NCBI GenBank assembly: GCA_910578935.1
Contig: CAJTSM010000002.1
Span: 112,940-176,939, forward strand
Length of the DNA: 64,000 nt
Direction of reading: 5' to 3'
Source: an uncultured Oscillibacter sp.
Lineage (GTDB): Bacteria > Bacillota > Clostridia > Oscillospirales > Oscillospiraceae
Every line of letters begins with the position of its first letter. Positions within the stretch are counted from its first letter, which is position 1. The notes under the pieces are model-generated. The model had not been told where the DNA came from, made no database searches, and saw nothing but the letters and a program-made list of their open reading frames with translations. Position numbers and translations under genes: made by a program. Below, piece by piece: positions 25,353 to 34,359 of the stretch.

Positions 25353-25388
25353 AAGAATCCCCGGCCGCTGACACGGCCGGGGATTCTT
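25353..25388 (-). terminator. Terminator of the aromatic operon (copy 2 of the duplicated hairpin)
   Basis: Same 36-base hairpin as at 25156 with one base changed. It lies 12 bases past the aroQ stop on the minus strand. The perfect stem makes it usable in both directions. Confidence 0.75.
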
Positions 25389-25400
25389 CTTTTCACTTTT

Positions 25401-25838
25401 TCACTGATCCGCCAGGAGTTTTAAGCCCTCCAGATAGCCCTGGAGGCCATGGCCCCGGATGGTGGCGACGCACGCCTGGCGGATGTAGGACACACGGCGG
25501 AACTCCTCCCGGGTGTCCGGGTCGGAGACGTGAATCTCCACGGTGGGAATGCCCGCCGCCTTCACCGCGTCCAGCAGGGCCACGCTGGTATGGGTGTAGG
25601 CGGCCGGGTTGATAAGAATCCCGTCCACCTTGTCGAAATACGCCTGCTGGACCGCGTCCACCAGGGCTCCTTCGTGGTTGGACTGGAAAAAGGAGACGGA
25701 TACCCCCAGTTTTTCCGCCTCAGCGGAGATCATCTCTTTCAGATCCTCATAGGTGGCCCTGCCGTAAATCTCCGGCTGGCGGATGCCCAGCATATTCATA
25801 TTCGGGCCGTTGATGACCAGGATATTTTTTTTACCCAC
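25401..25838 (-). CDS. aroQ: Type II 3-dehydroquinate dehydratase
   Basis: Third shikimate step: dehydrates 3-dehydroquinate to 3-dehydroshikimate. I start at GTG 25838, which has GGAGGG 5 bases upstream and overlaps the end of the aroE-aroK fusion by 8 bases, giving 145 residues, the family norm. The signature ILVINGPNMNMLGIRQPEIYG carries the catalytic Tyr. SNHEGALVD, INPAAYTHTSVALLDA and EIHVSDPDTREEFR hold substrate and active-site residues. It is the last gene of the aro operon. Confidence 0.96.
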   Translation of the reverse strand: MGKKNILVINGPNMNMLGIRQPEIYGRATYEDLKEMISAEAEKLGVSVSFFQSNHEGALVDAVQQAYFDKVDGILINPAAYTHTSVALLDAVKAAGIPTVEIHVSDPDTREEFRRVSYIRQACVATIRGHGLQGYLEGLKLLADQ

Positions 25839-27060
25839 AAAAATCCCTCCAAATCTCTTGGGCAGTCTCCTCCGGGCGGGTGTCGTTGAGGACGGAAACA
25901 TCCGCCGCCGCGCCGTACAGCGGCCCGCGGACCCGCGCCATCTCCTCCAGCGTTCCCGCCCGGGAGAGGGGGCGGCCTTCCGTGGGCAGGTCCTCCAGCC
26001 TTCGCCGGAGCTGATACACCCGGCCTGTTCGGCGCATGGCGGCCCGGTTCTCCGGCCGAAGGACGGCCCCGCCGCCGGTGGCGATGATTTGGCCGCTCTT
26101 GGCGCAGGCCTCCGTCAGAACCGCGTGCTCCAGCTTGCGGAAGGCGTCCTCGCCCTCCTGGGCAAAGATGTCCGGGATGGGCTTTCCGGCCTTGCGGATA
26201 ATTTCCTCATCCAGGTCCACAAAGGGCTTGCCGGAACACCCGGCCAGGCAGCGGCCCACTGTGGTTTTCCCGCTGCCGGGCATCCCCACCAGAACGATAT
26301 TCGTCCGGTCCCTCCAGAGACGGGAAACCATTTTTTCCGTCTCCCCGTCGGAAATCGATTTGTCAAAAAACAGTTCCTCCGCCCGTTTGGCCTGCGCCGC
26401 CAGCATGGACAGGCCCCCGGCGCAGGGGAGGTTTCGCTCCGCCGCCTGTAACAGCAGGTTCGTCCGGCCGGGATTATAGATCACGTCCACCACGGCGGTC
26501 AGCTCCGGCAGGAGCCCCAAATCCACCGGGGCTCCCTCCAAATCCGGCCACATGCCCACGGGAGTCGTATTGATGAGAACGCCGGCGCCGGCGTGGCGGC
26601 GGGGAAGGTTCTCGTAGTTGTCCTCTCCGGTGCGGGAAACCACCACGATCTCCCGGGCCCCCTCCTGTTTCGCCGCCGCCTGGGCGGTGAGGGAGGCCCC
26701 GCCGCTGCCCAGGATGAGGACCTTTTTCCCCTTGAGCGAGATACCCGCCCGGCGGAGCATGTAGCGGAAACCGTCGATGTCCGTATTGTAGCCCCAGAGC
26801 TTTCCCTCCCGGCGGACCAGGGTATTGACGCTGCCGATCTCCGCCGCCACCCCGTCGATCCGGTCGCAGAACTTCATCACGTCCCGCTTATAGGGAATGG
26901 TGACGTTCAGCCCCCCGATGTCTTCCCGGCGGAGGAAGCCCTCCAGATCCCCCGGCTCCAGTTCGATCAGGCGGTAGCCCTCACAGCCCAGGCCCCTGTG
27001 GATGGGGACGGACCAGCTGTGGCCCAGGGTCCTGCCCAGAAGGCCGTATATCTTTTCCAT
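25831..27060 (-). CDS. aroE-aroK: Bifunctional shikimate dehydrogenase - shikimate kinase fusion
   Basis: 409 residues covering two consecutive shikimate steps. Residues 1 to about 245 are AroE: GHSWSVPIHRG substrate region, NVTIPYK with catalytic K58, NTDIDG with D94, and NADP-site GSGGAS at 118-123. Residues from about 252 are AroK: P-loop GMPGSGKTT at 259-267, substrate-binding DLDEEI, and ATGGGAVLRPENR. AroK is slightly short but has the LID-type Arg region (EGRPLSRAG). The stop overlaps the start of aroQ; pheA lies 3 bases upstream. Fusion would channel shikimate directly to the kinase. Confidence 0.94.
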   Translation of the reverse strand: MEKIYGLLGRTLGHSWSVPIHRGLGCEGYRLIELEPGDLEGFLRREDIGGLNVTIPYKRDVMKFCDRIDGVAAEIGSVNTLVRREGKLWGYNTDIDGFRYMLRRAGISLKGKKVLILGSGGASLTAQAAAKQEGAREIVVVSRTGEDNYENLPRRHAGAGVLINTTPVGMWPDLEGAPVDLGLLPELTAVVDVIYNPGRTNLLLQAAERNLPCAGGLSMLAAQAKRAEELFFDKSISDGETEKMVSRLWRDRTNIVLVGMPGSGKTTVGRCLAGCSGKPFVDLDEEIIRKAGKPIPDIFAQEGEDAFRKLEHAVLTEACAKSGQIIATGGGAVLRPENRAAMRRTGRVYQLRRRLEDLPTEGRPLSRAGTLEEMARVRGPLYGAAADVSVLNDTRPEETAQEIWRDFCG

Positions 27061-27063
27061 GGC

Positions 27064-28200
27064 TCACACTTCCGCGTAGTTCCCCAGGAAGTGGAACTGG
27101 GCGCAGCTGCGCTCCATCTCCTCCAGGCAGGCCCGGACGCTGGCGTCCCGGAGGTCCGCCTCCAGTTCGATGAAGAAGATGAACTCGAAATCGCTGCCGG
27201 AAACCGGGCAGGACTCCAGCTTGGTCATGTTGATGTCCAGGGCCGCCAGCTTGGAGAGTATCTCGTACAGCGCGCCGGGCTTGTTCTCAAAGGCGATGAT
27301 AAGGCTGACCCGGCTGGCTCCGGCGTAGATGACGGGGTCCTTGGCCACGCAGATGAAGCGGGTGTAGTTGTTGTCGCTGTTTTGAATTTGGCCGTTCACG
27401 CACTCCAGACCGTACAGTGCCGCGCAGGGGTGGGAGGAGATGGCGGCGGCGTGCCGGCTTCCCGACTCGGCCACCATTTTCGCCGCCACGGCAGTGTTGT
27501 CGCAGGGAATGACCTTGACTCCCTTGAGCCCGTCCAGGAAGCGGCTGCACTGGCCGATCGCCTGCTGGTGGGAGTAGATTTCCGTGATCTCCTCCGGCTT
27601 CACGCCGGGCAGGGCCAGCAGCTCGTGGCGGATGCACAGGCGGGTGGAGCGGACAATGGTCAGATTATGCTCCTGCAAAAGCTGATACACCGCCCGGACG
27701 GAGCCGTTGGAGCTGTTCTCAATGGGCAGCACGCCGAATTTGCAGAACCCCGCCTCCACGGCGGAAACCACCGCGTCGAATGTCTTCACGTACATGATGC
27801 TGCCCCGGGGGAACATCTTGTCGCAAGCCGCCTGGGAATTGCCTCCTTCAATGCCCTGACAGGCAACCAGCCCCGTCTGTGGAAACAGCTGGTCCCGGTT
27901 TTGAAGGCACGCCCGGACCTGGGTCCCCACCTTCGTGGGGGCGTCGATCAGCTCCGCCTGGCGGGACCGGGCCAGTTCGAAAAGGGTGGAGAACAGGTGA
28001 TAGGCGTAGCGTTCCCGGGTTCCGGCGTTCTCCGTCACCTTGGCAAGGATCGCCCGCTCCCGTTCCTTGTTCAAAATAGGGAGATGGTGTTCGTTTTTAT
28101 AGACGGCCACTTCGTCGGCCAGGTCCATGCGCTCCAGGAAAAGCTTCAGCAATTGGCCGTCAACGGCGTCAATCTTGGCGCGGATGTCAGAAAGTTCCAT
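27064..28200 (-). CDS. pheA: Bifunctional chorismate mutase / prephenate dehydratase (P-protein)
   Basis: 378 residues with the classic order. An AroQ-type chorismate mutase is at about 1-85 (MELSDIRAKIDAVDGQLLKL). Prephenate dehydratase follows at about 105-285 (PIENSSNGSV, then the catalytic TRF motif in NNYTRFICV). A C-terminal ACT domain from about 295 carries ENKPGALYEILSKLA and the Phe-binding KLESCP (ESRP-like). It makes phenylpyruvate from chorismate and is probably feedback-inhibited by phenylalanine. Its first 14 bases overlap the aroC 3' end, so translation is coupled. Confidence 0.95.
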   Translation of the reverse strand: MELSDIRAKIDAVDGQLLKLFLERMDLADEVAVYKNEHHLPILNKERERAILAKVTENAGTRERYAYHLFSTLFELARSRQAELIDAPTKVGTQVRACLQNRDQLFPQTGLVACQGIEGGNSQAACDKMFPRGSIMYVKTFDAVVSAVEAGFCKFGVLPIENSSNGSVRAVYQLLQEHNLTIVRSTRLCIRHELLALPGVKPEEITEIYSHQQAIGQCSRFLDGLKGVKVIPCDNTAVAAKMVAESGSRHAAAISSHPCAALYGLECVNGQIQNSDNNYTRFICVAKDPVIYAGASRVSLIIAFENKPGALYEILSKLAALDINMTKLESCPVSGSDFEFIFFIELEADLRDASVRACLEEMERSCAQFHFLGNYAEV

Positions 28201-29278
28201 GATTTCCCTCCAATAACATATCTAAAAGGACCGCGGCGGTCACCGCCTCTACCACCGGAACCGCCCGGTGGGCCACGCAGGGGTCGTGCCGCCCGTGAAT
28301 GGTCAGCTCCGCCGCTTCCAGCCGTGAGAGGCTGACGGTTTTCTGGGGCTTCCCGATGGACGGCGTGGGCTTCACCGCCGCCCGGAGCACCAGGGGCATA
28401 CCCGTGGTAATCCCTCCCAAAATGCCTCCGGCGCGGTTGGACTCCGCCCGGATTTGGCCGTCCCCCAGGGTGAAGGGGTCGTTGTTTTCAGACCCCCGCA
28501 GCGCCGCCGCTCCAAAGCCCTCGCCGAACTCCACACCCTTGACGGCGGGAATGCCGAAGAGGGCGGCAGCCAGCCGGTTCTCCACCCCGCCGAACATGGG
28601 CTCCCCCAGCCCGGGGGGCAGGCCGGTGGCGGCGCATTCGATGACGCCTCCCACGCTGTCCAACTCGTCCTTCGCCGTCAGGATGGCGGTCCGCATCTGT
28701 TCCCCCGCCCCGCCGTCCAGCACGGGGAACGGCTTGGCGGCAATTTCGTCAAACAACTCCCGGGTCGGACACAGGGGGAAAGGCCGGTCGGGAATCCCCG
28801 CCACGGCGGCCAGATGAGCCCCCACGAAAATTCCCCGCCGGGCCAGCATCTGCTTTGCGATCCCCCCCGCCACACAAAGAGGGGCTGTCAGCCGGCCGGA
28901 GAAATGACCCCCGCCCCGCATGTCGGCGCGGCCGCCCCACTTGGCCCAGGCGGTAAAGTCCGCGTGGCCGGGACGGGGCTTGTCTTGAAGTTCGCCGTAG
29001 TCCCTGGAGCGCTGGTCGGCGTTCCGAATGACGGCGCACAGGGGCGCGCCGCAGGTTTTTCCGTTCTCCAGTCCGGAGAGGAATTCCGGGATATCGGTTT
29101 CCTTCCGCGCGGTGGAAAGGGGTCCCGTTCCCGGCCTCCGGCGGTCTAAAAACCGCTGGAGCTCTTCCAGGTCAAGTTCCTCCCCGGCGGGCAAACCGTC
29201 GATCACCACGCCGACCGCCTTCCCATGGGACTGGCCGAAGACGCTGACTCGCAGAAGATTCCCAAATTCAGAGGACAT
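28187..29278 (-). CDS. aroC: Chorismate synthase
   Basis: 363 residues from the ATG at 29278 (GGGAGGTG site; the frame extends 3 codons further to a GTG). Converts EPSP to chorismate using reduced FMN. Family signatures are visible: FGQSHGKAVGVVIDGLPAG near the start, RPGHADFTAWAKWGGRADMRGGGHFSGR in the middle, including the first catalytic His, and NRAGGILGGITTGMPLVLR. The second active-site His is in GRHDPCVAHRAVPVVEA. It overlaps aroA upstream and pheA downstream. Confidence 0.96.
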   Translation of the reverse strand: MSSEFGNLLRVSVFGQSHGKAVGVVIDGLPAGEELDLEELQRFLDRRRPGTGPLSTARKETDIPEFLSGLENGKTCGAPLCAVIRNADQRSRDYGELQDKPRPGHADFTAWAKWGGRADMRGGGHFSGRLTAPLCVAGGIAKQMLARRGIFVGAHLAAVAGIPDRPFPLCPTRELFDEIAAKPFPVLDGGAGEQMRTAILTAKDELDSVGGVIECAATGLPPGLGEPMFGGVENRLAAALFGIPAVKGVEFGEGFGAAALRGSENNDPFTLGDGQIRAESNRAGGILGGITTGMPLVLRAAVKPTPSIGKPQKTVSLSRLEAAELTIHGRHDPCVAHRAVPVVEAVTAAVLLDMLLEGNHGTF

Positions 29279-30491
29279 GGACCGCACCTCCCAGGCTCTC
29301 GTAATCCCGCCAAAAGTTCGGGTAGGACTTTTTCACCGCCTCCGCCCCGCAAATGGTCACGGGGCCCTGACAGCGGGAGGCGGCGACGGCGGCGGCCATG
29401 ACAATCCGGTGGTCGCCCGCCCCATCCACCGTGCCGCCGGGGAGGGTGGAGACGCCGTAGACCGTCAGTCCGTCCTCCTCCTCGGACACCGCGCCCCCCA
29501 AGGCCCTCAGCATTTGGGAGACAGTCGTAAGCCGGTCGCTCTCCTTCAGCCGGAGACGGGCGGCGTGAGTGAAATGGGTGGTCCCCCGGCGGACGGCGGC
29601 GATCACCGCCAGGGGCGGCAGCAGGTCCGGGCAGTCGGAGAGGTTGATCTTCACCTCTCCGGTGAGGGCCAGTTTTTTCGCGTGGCCCATTACCGCCGCG
29701 TCTCCTTGGGAAGAGCGGCCATTGAGGCCCCGGAGCCGCAGGTTGCTGCCCAAGGAGACGGCGGCGTACCAGAAGGCGGCCTGGGACCAATCCGCCTCCA
29801 CCGTCTCTTCAAAGGGGCTGTAGACGCCCGGCTCGACGCCGAAGCCGTTGAGCCGGGGGGACCAGCGGACCCGAATGCCGCAGCGTTCCAGCACGCCCAT
29901 GGTCATGGAGGTATAGGACGCGGATTCCAGCTTTGTGGTGCTGAGAACCAGACTGGGCCCCTCCAGCAGGGGCAGGGCCATGAGAAGCCCGGTGAAAAAC
30001 TGGCTGGACACGTTTCCGGGCAGACGGTACTCGCCGGGGGACAGGCTCCCTTGAACGGTGAGCAGGCCGTCCTCCTGGGAGTACGCGATGCCCTTTTGGT
30101 CAAAGAGGTCGAAGTAGGGCTGCTGGGGCCGCTCCATCAGCCGCCCCCGGCCTGTGAACACGCCCCCCTGGTCCACGGTCAGGGCAAGGGGAATCAAAAA
30201 CCGGAGAGTGGACCCAGACTCCCCGCAGTCGAACCGGGGCAGGTCCCCAAAGGGGTGCCGGTCACCGCCGATGCCGGTGATCCGGAGGCCGTTTTCCCCT
30301 GCCTCCCATTGGGCTCCCAGGGCCCGCATGCAGCGGAGGGTGGCCTCAATGTCCTCGGAGAAGGCCACATTTTTGATGGTGCTGGTCCCCGCCGCCAGGG
30401 CGGCGGCGAGAATCCAGCGGTGGGCCAGGGATTTGCTGGGGGGCGGCGTGACAACTCCGGAAAGGCGGCGGGGGGTGATTTTAACGTCCAT
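29268..30491 (-). CDS. aroA: 3-phosphoshikimate 1-carboxyvinyltransferase (EPSP synthase)
   Basis: 407 residues; joins PEP to shikimate-3-phosphate. N-terminal PPPSKSLAHRWILAAALA holds the conserved Lys-Ser pair. GESGSTLRFLIPLA is in the PEP-binding region, where glyphosate-sensitive (class I) enzymes have NAGTAMRPL. RLKESDRL and GDHRIVMAAAVA are the C-terminal signatures. The GESGSTLR form resembles divergent Clostridia enzymes, so glyphosate sensitivity should not be assumed. It starts exactly one base after the aroB stop. Confidence 0.95.
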   Translation of the reverse strand: MDVKITPRRLSGVVTPPPSKSLAHRWILAAALAAGTSTIKNVAFSEDIEATLRCMRALGAQWEAGENGLRITGIGGDRHPFGDLPRFDCGESGSTLRFLIPLALTVDQGGVFTGRGRLMERPQQPYFDLFDQKGIAYSQEDGLLTVQGSLSPGEYRLPGNVSSQFFTGLLMALPLLEGPSLVLSTTKLESASYTSMTMGVLERCGIRVRWSPRLNGFGVEPGVYSPFEETVEADWSQAAFWYAAVSLGSNLRLRGLNGRSSQGDAAVMGHAKKLALTGEVKINLSDCPDLLPPLAVIAAVRRGTTHFTHAARLRLKESDRLTTVSQMLRALGGAVSEEEDGLTVYGVSTLPGGTVDGAGDHRIVMAAAVAASRCQGPVTICGAEAVKKSYPNFWRDYESLGGAVHVL

Positions 30492-31550
30492 CTACGCCTC
30501 CCATCCCGCCCGGATGACGGGCAGCAGCTCCGCCACGGGCATGGTTTTTAATTCGCACCGGCCGATTTTCCTTGGAAGGACGACGGTAATGTTTTCCCCC
30601 GCCCGCTTTTTGTCCGCCAGGGCAGCCTCCGCCAATAGCTCGGGGGAATACTCCGTGGAAATGGGCAGGGCGTTTTTGTGGAGGCAGGCGCAGATCCGGC
30701 CCGCCAGAGGCTCTTCCGTCCAGCCCAGGGCCTCGGCGGCCCGGGCGATGACGGCCAGGCCCGCCGCCACGGCGTGGCCATGGGCAATGGCATAACCGCT
30801 GCACTTCTCAATGGCGTGGCCCACGGTGTGGCCCAGGTTCAGCAGTTTCCGCTCTCCCTGCTCTTTCTCGTCCCGCTCTACCACCCCGGCCTTGTAGGCC
30901 ACGCACCGGGCGATCACTTCCGCCGGGCCGGCTTTCAGCGCCCCGTCCTCAAAAAGAGCGAAGAGAGCCTCGTCGCACAGCACACCGGTTTTGATTGCCT
31001 CCGCCGCCCCGCCGGCGAAGACCGGCCGGGGGAGGGTCCCCAGGCAGTCCGTGTCGCACAGCACGGCGGCGGGCTGGAGAAAGGCCCCCGCCAGATTCTT
31101 CCCCGCCTTCAGGTCAATGGCGGTCTTTCCCCCCACGGAGGAGTCCACCGCCGCCAGCAGGGTGGTGGGCATCTGAACATACCGAATCCCCCGGAGGTAG
31201 CAGGCGGCGGCAAAGCCCGCCATGTCCCCCACAACTCCGCCGCCCAGGGCGGTCAAGCAGTCCGTGCGGGTCAGGCGCTCCTCCGCCAGGAACTCCAGAA
31301 TGCCCGACAGGGTTTCAAAATGCTTGCTTCCCTCCCCGGCGGGGAAGGTATAGGCGCTGACGGCATAGCCCGCCGCGGTCAGGCTCTCCCTCACCGCCCC
31401 CAGGTACAGCGGCCCCACGGTGGAATCCGTCACCACCGCCATACGGCAGGGGGGAACCGCCGCTTTCAGCCGCTCTCCGCAGTTCCCCAAAAGGCCGGGG
31501 CCGATCATCACGGCGTAGGGAGGGTTTGTCTTGACAGGTATGGTCCGCAT
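30492..31550 (-). CDS. aroB: 3-dehydroquinate synthase
   Basis: 352 residues; cyclises DAHP to dehydroquinate using NAD and a divalent metal. Signatures: FPAGEGSKHFETLSGILEFL, the NAD-binding LGGGVVGDMAGFAAACYLRG, TTLLAAVDSSVGGKTAID, and metal ligands in the GVLCDEALFALFE region and LLNLGHTVGHAIE. The length is typical. It sits 16 bases after the tyrA stop and abuts aroA. Confidence 0.96.
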   Translation of the reverse strand: MRTIPVKTNPPYAVMIGPGLLGNCGERLKAAVPPCRMAVVTDSTVGPLYLGAVRESLTAAGYAVSAYTFPAGEGSKHFETLSGILEFLAEERLTRTDCLTALGGGVVGDMAGFAAACYLRGIRYVQMPTTLLAAVDSSVGGKTAIDLKAGKNLAGAFLQPAAVLCDTDCLGTLPRPVFAGGAAEAIKTGVLCDEALFALFEDGALKAGPAEVIARCVAYKAGVVERDEKEQGERKLLNLGHTVGHAIEKCSGYAIAHGHAVAAGLAVIARAAEALGWTEEPLAGRICACLHKNALPISTEYSPELLAEAALADKKRAGENITVVLPRKIGRCELKTMPVAELLPVIRAGWEA

Positions 31551-31566
31551 CGTCGTACCTCCGCTT

Positions 31567-32403
31567 TCAGTTTCCGCCGGCGGTGGCCTTCAGCTCCCGG
31601 CCCTCTTTCAAAAGGGCCCGGACCCGCTCCGCGTCGCCGGATTTCAGGGCCTGGGAATAGGCGGTCAGGTTCTCAATCAAAATATCCAACTCCTTGACCA
31701 GGTAGTCCGCGTCGTCCAGAAACAGCTCCGTCCACATGTCCTCGTCCAGCCGGGCCACCCGGGTCATATCCTGGAAGCTCCCGGCGGAAAAGCCCCGGCG
31801 GCGCTGGGCCTCCGGCGACTTCACATAAGCGCTGGAGGTGATGTGGGCCAGCTGGGAGGTGAAGGCGATGATGCGGTCGTGCTCCTCCGGGTCCGAGAAC
31901 GTGAGCCCCGCGAAACCGGTGTCCAGGAAAAAGGCCTTCAGCGTCTCCAGCAGCTGCATGTCCGTCCGCTTGTCCGGCGTGAGAATCATGGAGGCCCCCA
32001 CGTACAAGTCCTCGGAGGAGGCGGTGAAGCCCCCCCGCTCCCGGCCCGCCATGGGATGCCCGCCGATGTAGGCGAAACCGTACTCCTCCGCCACGGGGGC
32101 CAGGGCCTCCACCACCACCCGTTTCACGCCGCACAGGTCCACCAGAATAGCGGACCTGGAAATCTTGCCCGCGTGGTCCTTCACCCAGCGGATGGCCGCG
32201 CCGGGGCAGATGGCGATTAAGATCAAATCGCACTCCGGGAGATTTTCCTCCGTCAGGGGCCCGTCGATGGCCCCGCTCATCCGGGCCAGGGCCATGGTTT
32301 CCTGGTCCAGGTCCGTCCCCCAGACGGTGTGGGCCGTCCGGGCCTTGACGCTTTTCGCCATGGAGCCGCCAATCAGCCCCAGGCCGACAATGCCGACATT
32401 CAT
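31567..32403 (-). CDS. tyrA: Prephenate dehydrogenase
   Basis: 278 residues; oxidatively decarboxylates prephenate to 4-hydroxyphenylpyruvate, the tyrosine branch. The Rossmann motif GIVGLGLIGGSMAKSVKA is at the N-terminus. The substrate/active-site block GGHPMAGRERGGFTASSEDL carries the conserved His, and FTSQLAHITSSAY carries a second His. There is no ACT or chorismate mutase domain, so Tyr control is probably at transcription or through the leader peptide. The 32404-32621 gap upstream is GC-mixed and shows no gene. Confidence 0.93.
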   Translation of the reverse strand: MNVGIVGLGLIGGSMAKSVKARTAHTVWGTDLDQETMALARMSGAIDGPLTEENLPECDLILIAICPGAAIRWVKDHAGKISRSAILVDLCGVKRVVVEALAPVAEEYGFAYIGGHPMAGRERGGFTASSEDLYVGASMILTPDKRTDMQLLETLKAFFLDTGFAGLTFSDPEEHDRIIAFTSQLAHITSSAYVKSPEAQRRRGFSAGSFQDMTRVARLDEDMWTELFLDDADYLVKELDILIENLTAYSQALKSGDAERVRALLKEGRELKATAGGN

Positions 32404-32621
32404 AAATCTACTTCCCTTTCCGAAACGTGTTTTCCCTGCCCAAACAGCGGATCTTTTTCCGCCGCTCTGCGTTAAATTTTCTTGCCGGGCGGCAGCCCGC
32501 CTGCGAAACTTTGTCTTGACCGGCGGTTGGATCGCCGCCGGCGTCTTTGCCGCCTCATGAATCCATCTCTTTGGGTAAAAAATCTCCCGCCGCTGTACAT
32601 TCCGCCAATATTCAACAAGGT

Positions 32622-33098
32622 CTAAAGAGGATCCTGCTCCGGCAATTCCATTTCATCCTTCATGTTTCTAAAACCATATTTCTCATACAGCGGCCGCCCC
32701 ATGGCCGTCGCCTCCAGGGAAATAGCCGTAATGCCCCGGCGTTTCGCGTCACGGACCAGCATTTCCAGCGTCTTATACGCGATTCCCCTTCTTCTATACG
32801 CAGGGGCCGTATACATATTCATGATATACGCCTTTTTCCCGCTGGGATTGCGGTAAGTCGGCATCACCTGAAAAAAACTAACGCCGCCGCAGCCTGCGAA
32901 ACGATTTTCATCCCATACGAAATATGCGATGTGCGTGCCGTCGCAGAGGGCTTTTCTGTAATAGTCACAGGCGTGTTTTTGCACTTCCCGCATATCAATG
33001 TCACCCGGAAGTTTATTGGCGGCCTTCAATACTTCGATTCTTGTTTTCGTTAACAGCTCTAGGTCCTCTACAGCCGCTCTTTTATAGATCAAATTCAT
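32622..33098 (-). CDS. GNAT-family N-acetyltransferase
   Basis: 158 residues with the GNAT fold. The acetyl-CoA-binding motif A is IMNMYTAPAYRRRGIAYKTLEML (R-R-G-I-A at about 110), followed by ISLEATAMGRPLYEKYGF. The substrate is unknown. It lies inside the aro operon between aroF and tyrA, with 143 and 218 bases of non-coding sequence on its two sides. These are larger gaps than elsewhere in the operon, so it looks like an insertion into an older aroF-tyrA arrangement rather than a functional part of the pathway. Confidence 0.88.
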   Translation of the reverse strand: MNLIYKRAAVEDLELLTKTRIEVLKAANKLPGDIDMREVQKHACDYYRKALCDGTHIAYFVWDENRFAGCGGVSFFQVMPTYRNPSGKKAYIMNMYTAPAYRRRGIAYKTLEMLVRDAKRRGITAISLEATAMGRPLYEKYGFRNMKDEMELPEQDPL

Positions 33099-33241
33099 GG
33101 CGCTTCCTCTTCTCCCGGCTTCGATCCGCGCACATCCGGTATTCGGCTGCCGCCTGCAATGTGTATTTACAGATTTACAGGCGCGCCATTTTCAAAACGG
33201 GCACAGCATGCCCTCCCCGCATTACAAACCATCTCGCGAAA

Positions 33242-34258
33242 TCACGCCCGGTCCAAGTCCTTCATAAAGGCGTGGAGCTTCAGCAGTTTTTTCGCCAAGG
33301 GATCGAAGACATCGGGTTTCAGAGACTGGGGCCCGTCGCACAGGGCGTGGGCCGGGTCGTTGTGGACCTCGATTTGGAGGCCGTCGGTCCCTGCCGCCAC
33401 GGCGGCCCGGGCCAGGGGCTCCACCAGCCAGTACTTGCCCGTGGCGTGGCTGGGGTCGATGATGATGGGCAGATGGGTTAAGGTCCGCATTACCGGAATG
33501 GCGGACAAATCCAGGGTGTTCCGGGTGTAGCTCTCAAAAGTGCGGATGCCCCGCTCGCAGAGGATCACATTTTCGTTGCCGCTGGCCATGACATACTCGG
33601 CGCTCATCAGCCACTCCTCAAAGGTGGCGGACATGCCCCGCTTAATCATGACGGGCTTGTCCTGGTGCCCCACGGCCTTGAGGAGGTCGAAGTTCTGCAT
33701 GTTCCGGGCCCCGATCTGGATGACGTCCACGTCCTTGAACAGGGGAAGCTGGGTCACGTCCATCAGCTCCGTCACGATGGGCAGTCCCGTCTCCTGCCGG
33801 GCCACCTTCAGGTACTCCAGCCCCGTGGCCCCCAGGCCCTGGAAGGCGTAGGGAGAGGTACGGGGCTTGAAGGCCCCTCCCCGGAGCATGGTGGCCCCGC
33901 TGGCCTTCACGGCCTTGGCAATGGCCACCACCTGTTCCTCGCTCTCCACGGAGCAGGGCCCCGCCATAATGGTCAGGGTGCCTCCGCCGATCTGGGTGTT
34001 CCCCACGGGAATGACGGTATCCTCCGGGTGGAACTTCCGGTTGGCGTTTTTGTAGGGCTCCTGAACCCGTTTCACGTCCTGGACGATGTCCAGCGCGGCG
34101 ATGAGGTCGATGTCCAGCTTGGAGGTATCGCCCACCAGTCCCAGAATGGTGTTGGCCTCTCCGATGCTGGTGTGGATGGTGACGCCCTTTTCCTGAAGCC
34201 AGGAGATGAGGCTGTCCAGCTGGTCCCGGTTGGGGTTATGCTTCAAAATGACAATCAT
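33242..34258 (-). CDS. aroF: 3-deoxy-7-phosphoheptulonate (DAHP) synthase, type I-beta
   Basis: 338 residues; first committed shikimate step, condensing PEP and erythrose-4-phosphate. An N-terminal ferredoxin-like regulatory domain (about 1-75, MIVILKHNPNRDQLDSLI) precedes the barrel, as in the Thermotoga-type I-beta enzyme, which is feedback-inhibited by aromatic amino acids. Barrel signatures: TIMAGPCSVES, LRGGAFKPRTSPYAFQG, IQIGARNMQNFDLLKAVG, VMIKRG, and IIDPSHATGK. It is the first enzyme gene of the aro operon, preceded by the attenuator and leader peptide at 34293-34461. Confidence 0.96.
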   Translation of the reverse strand: MIVILKHNPNRDQLDSLISWLQEKGVTIHTSIGEANTILGLVGDTSKLDIDLIAALDIVQDVKRVQEPYKNANRKFHPEDTVIPVGNTQIGGGTLTIMAGPCSVESEEQVVAIAKAVKASGATMLRGGAFKPRTSPYAFQGLGATGLEYLKVARQETGLPIVTELMDVTQLPLFKDVDVIQIGARNMQNFDLLKAVGHQDKPVMIKRGMSATFEEWLMSAEYVMASGNENVILCERGIRTFESYTRNTLDLSAIPVMRTLTHLPIIIDPSHATGKYWLVEPLARAAVAAGTDGLQIEVHNDPAHALCDGPQSLKPDVFDPLAKKLLKLHAFMKDLDRA

Positions 34259-34292
34259 GGCGGATTCCTCCTAAAAATAATTCCTGAGATGC

Positions 34293-34324
34293 AAAAAGGC
34301 CCGCAGCCGGTTTGGCTGCGGGCC
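34293..34324 (-). terminator. Attenuator terminator before aroF
   Basis: Minus-strand stem GGCCCGCAGCC / GGCTGCGGGCC with a 5-base loop followed by five T. It lies between the leader peptide stop (34360) and the aroF start (34258). Additional pairing (TCCTG/CAGGA, 34340-34352) may give the alternative fold. Confidence 0.8.
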
Positions 34325-34359
34325 GCTTCGTACACGTGTCCTGGGACAGGACCGGAAGC

